DNA of 64,000 bases. Origin: Streptomyces sp. NBC_00569 (lineage in GTDB: Bacteria; Actinomycetota; Actinomycetes; Streptomycetales; Streptomycetaceae). This document shows, one piece after another, positions 62,855-64,000 of the stretch. The stretch is from contig NZ_CP107783.1 in NCBI RefSeq assembly GCF_036345255.1, positions 2,046,001 through 2,110,000 on the forward strand. The letters run 5' to 3'. The position numbers were made by a program, and so were the translations under genes. How positions within the stretch are numbered: the stretch's first letter is position 1; the number at the start of each line of letters is the position of its first letter. The notes beneath the pieces are model-generated. The model was given only the letters and a program-made list of their open reading frames with translations. It ran no database searches and was not told where the DNA came from.

Positions 62855-62871
62855 AAATTGGTCACCAATTT
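62855..62871. promoter_or_regulatory. Palindromic operator between divergent mfs and gntR genes
   Basis: AAATTGGTCACCAATTT is a perfect 8+1+8 inverted repeat with the T-G-G-T-x-A-C-C-A core favoured by FadR-subfamily GntR regulators. It lies 124 bp upstream of the transporter start and is flanked by further CCAAT half-site-like sequence. A second, weaker ACTGGT...ACCAGT pair covers the gntR start (about 62982-63000). Confidence 0.7.
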
Positions 62872-62914
62872 ACCAATGTGGTGAGCGTCGCACTTCCTCG
62901 TCATGCTTGAACCC

Positions 62915-62943
62915 TTGACAAAGCGGGTGACCAGGGATGTCAT
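62915..62943 (+). promoter_or_regulatory. Putative sigma-70-type promoter of the gntR gene
   Basis: TTGACA at 62915-62920 and TGTCAT at 62938-62943 are separated by 17 bp and end about 42 bp upstream of the GTG start. Confidence 0.45.
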
Positions 62944-62985
62944 GCGCGACCGACGGACACCGGCGACGACCCATCTGGTCTACTG

Positions 62986-63762
62986 GTGACCGTGACCAGT
63001 CAGCCCTCCCACGCCGCCGACTCCCAGCCCGACCTCGCCCAACTCCTGCGCCCCGTGGTGCGGGAGTCCTCGGTCAGCGAGGTCGCCAAGCGTCTTCTCG
63101 ATCACCTCTCGGCGGGCAATATCAAGCCCGGTACGCGCCTGCCCGCAGAGCGCCAGCTCGCCGAGGCCCTCGGCGTGGCACGCTCCAGCGTCCGTGGCGC
63201 ACTGTCCGCGCTCGACGTACTCGGCATCATCGAGATCCGGCCGGGTTCGGGCTCGTACGTCCGCGAGGGCACCTCGGAGTTCCTGCCGCGAGCCATCAAC
63301 TGGGGCCTGATGCTCGGCCAACGCCGCACCCAGGACCTGGTCGAGGTGCGCACCTACATGGAGGGCGTATCGGCACGGCTCGCCGCGGAGCGGTCGACCG
63401 ACGAGGACGTGGCCCGCCTGGAGGACCACCTGCGCCACATGCGAGAAGCGGGCAGCGACGTCAAGGCGTTCATCGACGCCGACATCGCCTTCCACCTGGA
63501 GTGCGCGACAATCGCCCGCAACACGGTCCTCAGCGACATCCTGCACAGCATCCGCGCACTGCTACAGGTGTGGATGGAGCGCGTGAGCGACATCGAGGGC
63601 ACGGTCAGCGGCACACTGTGCGAGCACGACGCCGTCCTCCAGGCCATCCGCGACCGGGACCCGGAAGCCGCTGACCGAGCGATGGCCGAACACATGCGGA
63701 TGGCGAGCGCGCGCCTGCGCGAGTCGATGAACCCGGCGGATGGGGACGGTCAACAGCCCTGA
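62986..63762 (+). CDS. FadR/GntR family transcriptional regulator of the catabolic operon
   Basis: 258 residues from GTG 62986 (GTG 62992 is possible). wHTH at about 30-95: LLDHLSAGNIKPGTRLPAER, QLAEALGVARSSVRGALSAL and IEIRPGSGSYV. The C-terminal FCD domain (about 110-240) has VRTYMEGVSARLAAE, DADIAFHLECATIARN and EHDAVLQAIRDRDPEAADRA with the usual metal-binding Asp/His residues. Divergent from the transporter-kinase operon with a palindromic operator between, it is most likely the local repressor responding to the substrate or an intermediate. Confidence 0.92.
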   Translation: MTVTSQPSHAADSQPDLAQLLRPVVRESSVSEVAKRLLDHLSAGNIKPGTRLPAERQLAEALGVARSSVRGALSALDVLGIIEIRPGSGSYVREGTSEFLPRAINWGLMLGQRRTQDLVEVRTYMEGVSARLAAERSTDEDVARLEDHLRHMREAGSDVKAFIDADIAFHLECATIARNTVLSDILHSIRALLQVWMERVSDIEGTVSGTLCEHDAVLQAIRDRDPEAADRAMAEHMRMASARLRESMNPADGDGQQP

Positions 63763-63802
63763 ATGGGCGAGTGGCAGTCGGGCCTGTGCAGACGGGGAGT
63801 CA

Positions 63803-64000
63803 AATACCGCTGTGGCGGCGGGTTTCGGGGTGTCTGCGCAGACGGTGCGCAAGTGGCGCTCGCGGTTCGTGGCCCGGCGGATGGCAGAGCTGACGGATGA
63901 GCCACGGCCGGGCCGGCGCAAGCCGGAGCTGGTGCTGTCCGATGCCGAGCGGGCTGAACTGACGCGATGGACACGGCGGGCGAAGACGGCACAGTTCCTA
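63803..64000 (+). pseudogene. IS630 family transposase pieces in unusual order
   Basis: One continuous frame reads NTAVAAGFGVSAQTVRKWRS, RFVARRMAELTDEPRPGR and then RKPELVLSDAERAELTRWTR, RAKTAQFL to the window edge. In intact IS630 transposases the LSDAERAELTRWTRRAKTAQ section comes before the HTH section, so two partial copies or a rearranged copy abut here. The right part may continue as a complete gene outside the window. Confidence 0.6.

Noticed and set aside
61739..62884. 381-codon plus-strand frame
   Set aside because: Antisense to the MFS transporter and lacking hydrophobic or domain features.

Overview
The window is high-GC actinobacterial DNA, almost certainly Streptomyces. The reasons are frequent GTG/TTG starts, short-loop GC hairpins between genes, a Ku end-joining protein, an extracellular contractile injection system (eCIS) of the Streptomyces type, an LAxTG class-E sortase substrate, a DUF2637 protein and many degraded actinobacterial insertion sequences. 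The patchwork of half genes looks like an accessory region or chromosome arm.

Layout. (1) 1-10.8 kb: the 3' part of an eCIS operon, all on + and mostly with ATGA overlaps: tail-assembly protein, DUF6760, DUF4157-like metallopeptidase, LysM adaptor, VgrG-like hub/spike, PAAR-like tip, gp25, baseplate J, tail protein with beta-propeller, fibre-like protein and a coiled-coil protein. It ends in a twice-frameshifted alpha/beta hydrolase cut off by an ISL3 remnant. (2) 11.5-16 kb: a junkyard of ISL3 and IS630 pieces, a tRNA-Pro 3' half (probable att scar), a low-GC membrane protein, shuffled pieces of a DUF2637 gene and a broken pentapeptide-type gene. (3) 16.3-27.8 kb: secreted or surface proteins (sortase-E hydrolase, delta-60/DUF11/RTX protein, CAP protein), GNAT acetyltransferase, quinone-reductase-type enzyme, a Trp-anticodon tRNA-like gene, Ku and an MscS channel. 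(4) 28-35 kb: an IS5 element interrupted by an IS110 piece, small secreted proteins, an IS605-type TnpB element, a P-loop kinase and a lipoprotein. (5) 35-41.3 kb: a methyltransferase gene cut in two by about 5.4 kb carrying P450 and pre-ATP-grasp fragments, an acetolactate synthase-like enzyme, a glutamate synthase-like FMN protein and an EEP-type phosphatase/nuclease. (6) 41.4-55.5 kb: an IS5 element, a binding protein without signal peptide, GIY-YIG, DUF1963 and SMI1-like proteins, DUF2637, NUDIX, a membrane Mrr nuclease, helicase and integrase scraps, and a TerD/PD-(D/E)XK fusion. (7) 56.7-63.8 kb: an intact catabolic operon with divergent GntR regulator, followed by an IS630 piece at the window edge.

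How the genes work together. The eCIS genes encode the baseplate, spike and probable fibre of one contractile particle. The final operon (6PGDH-like ApnO, TIM-barrel OiaC, TIM-type isomerase, RpiB-type isomerase, DhaK-DhaL kinase, anion:cation-symporter MFS, FadR/GntR regulator) fits conversion of D-apionate, from the plant sugar apiose, through L-erythrulose to D-erythrose 4-phosphate. That assignment rests on family membership and gene set. The 42-56 kb stretch is enriched in nuclease and immunity-like families and may be a decayed conflict or defence island; the TerD-nuclease fusion is its most unusual gene.
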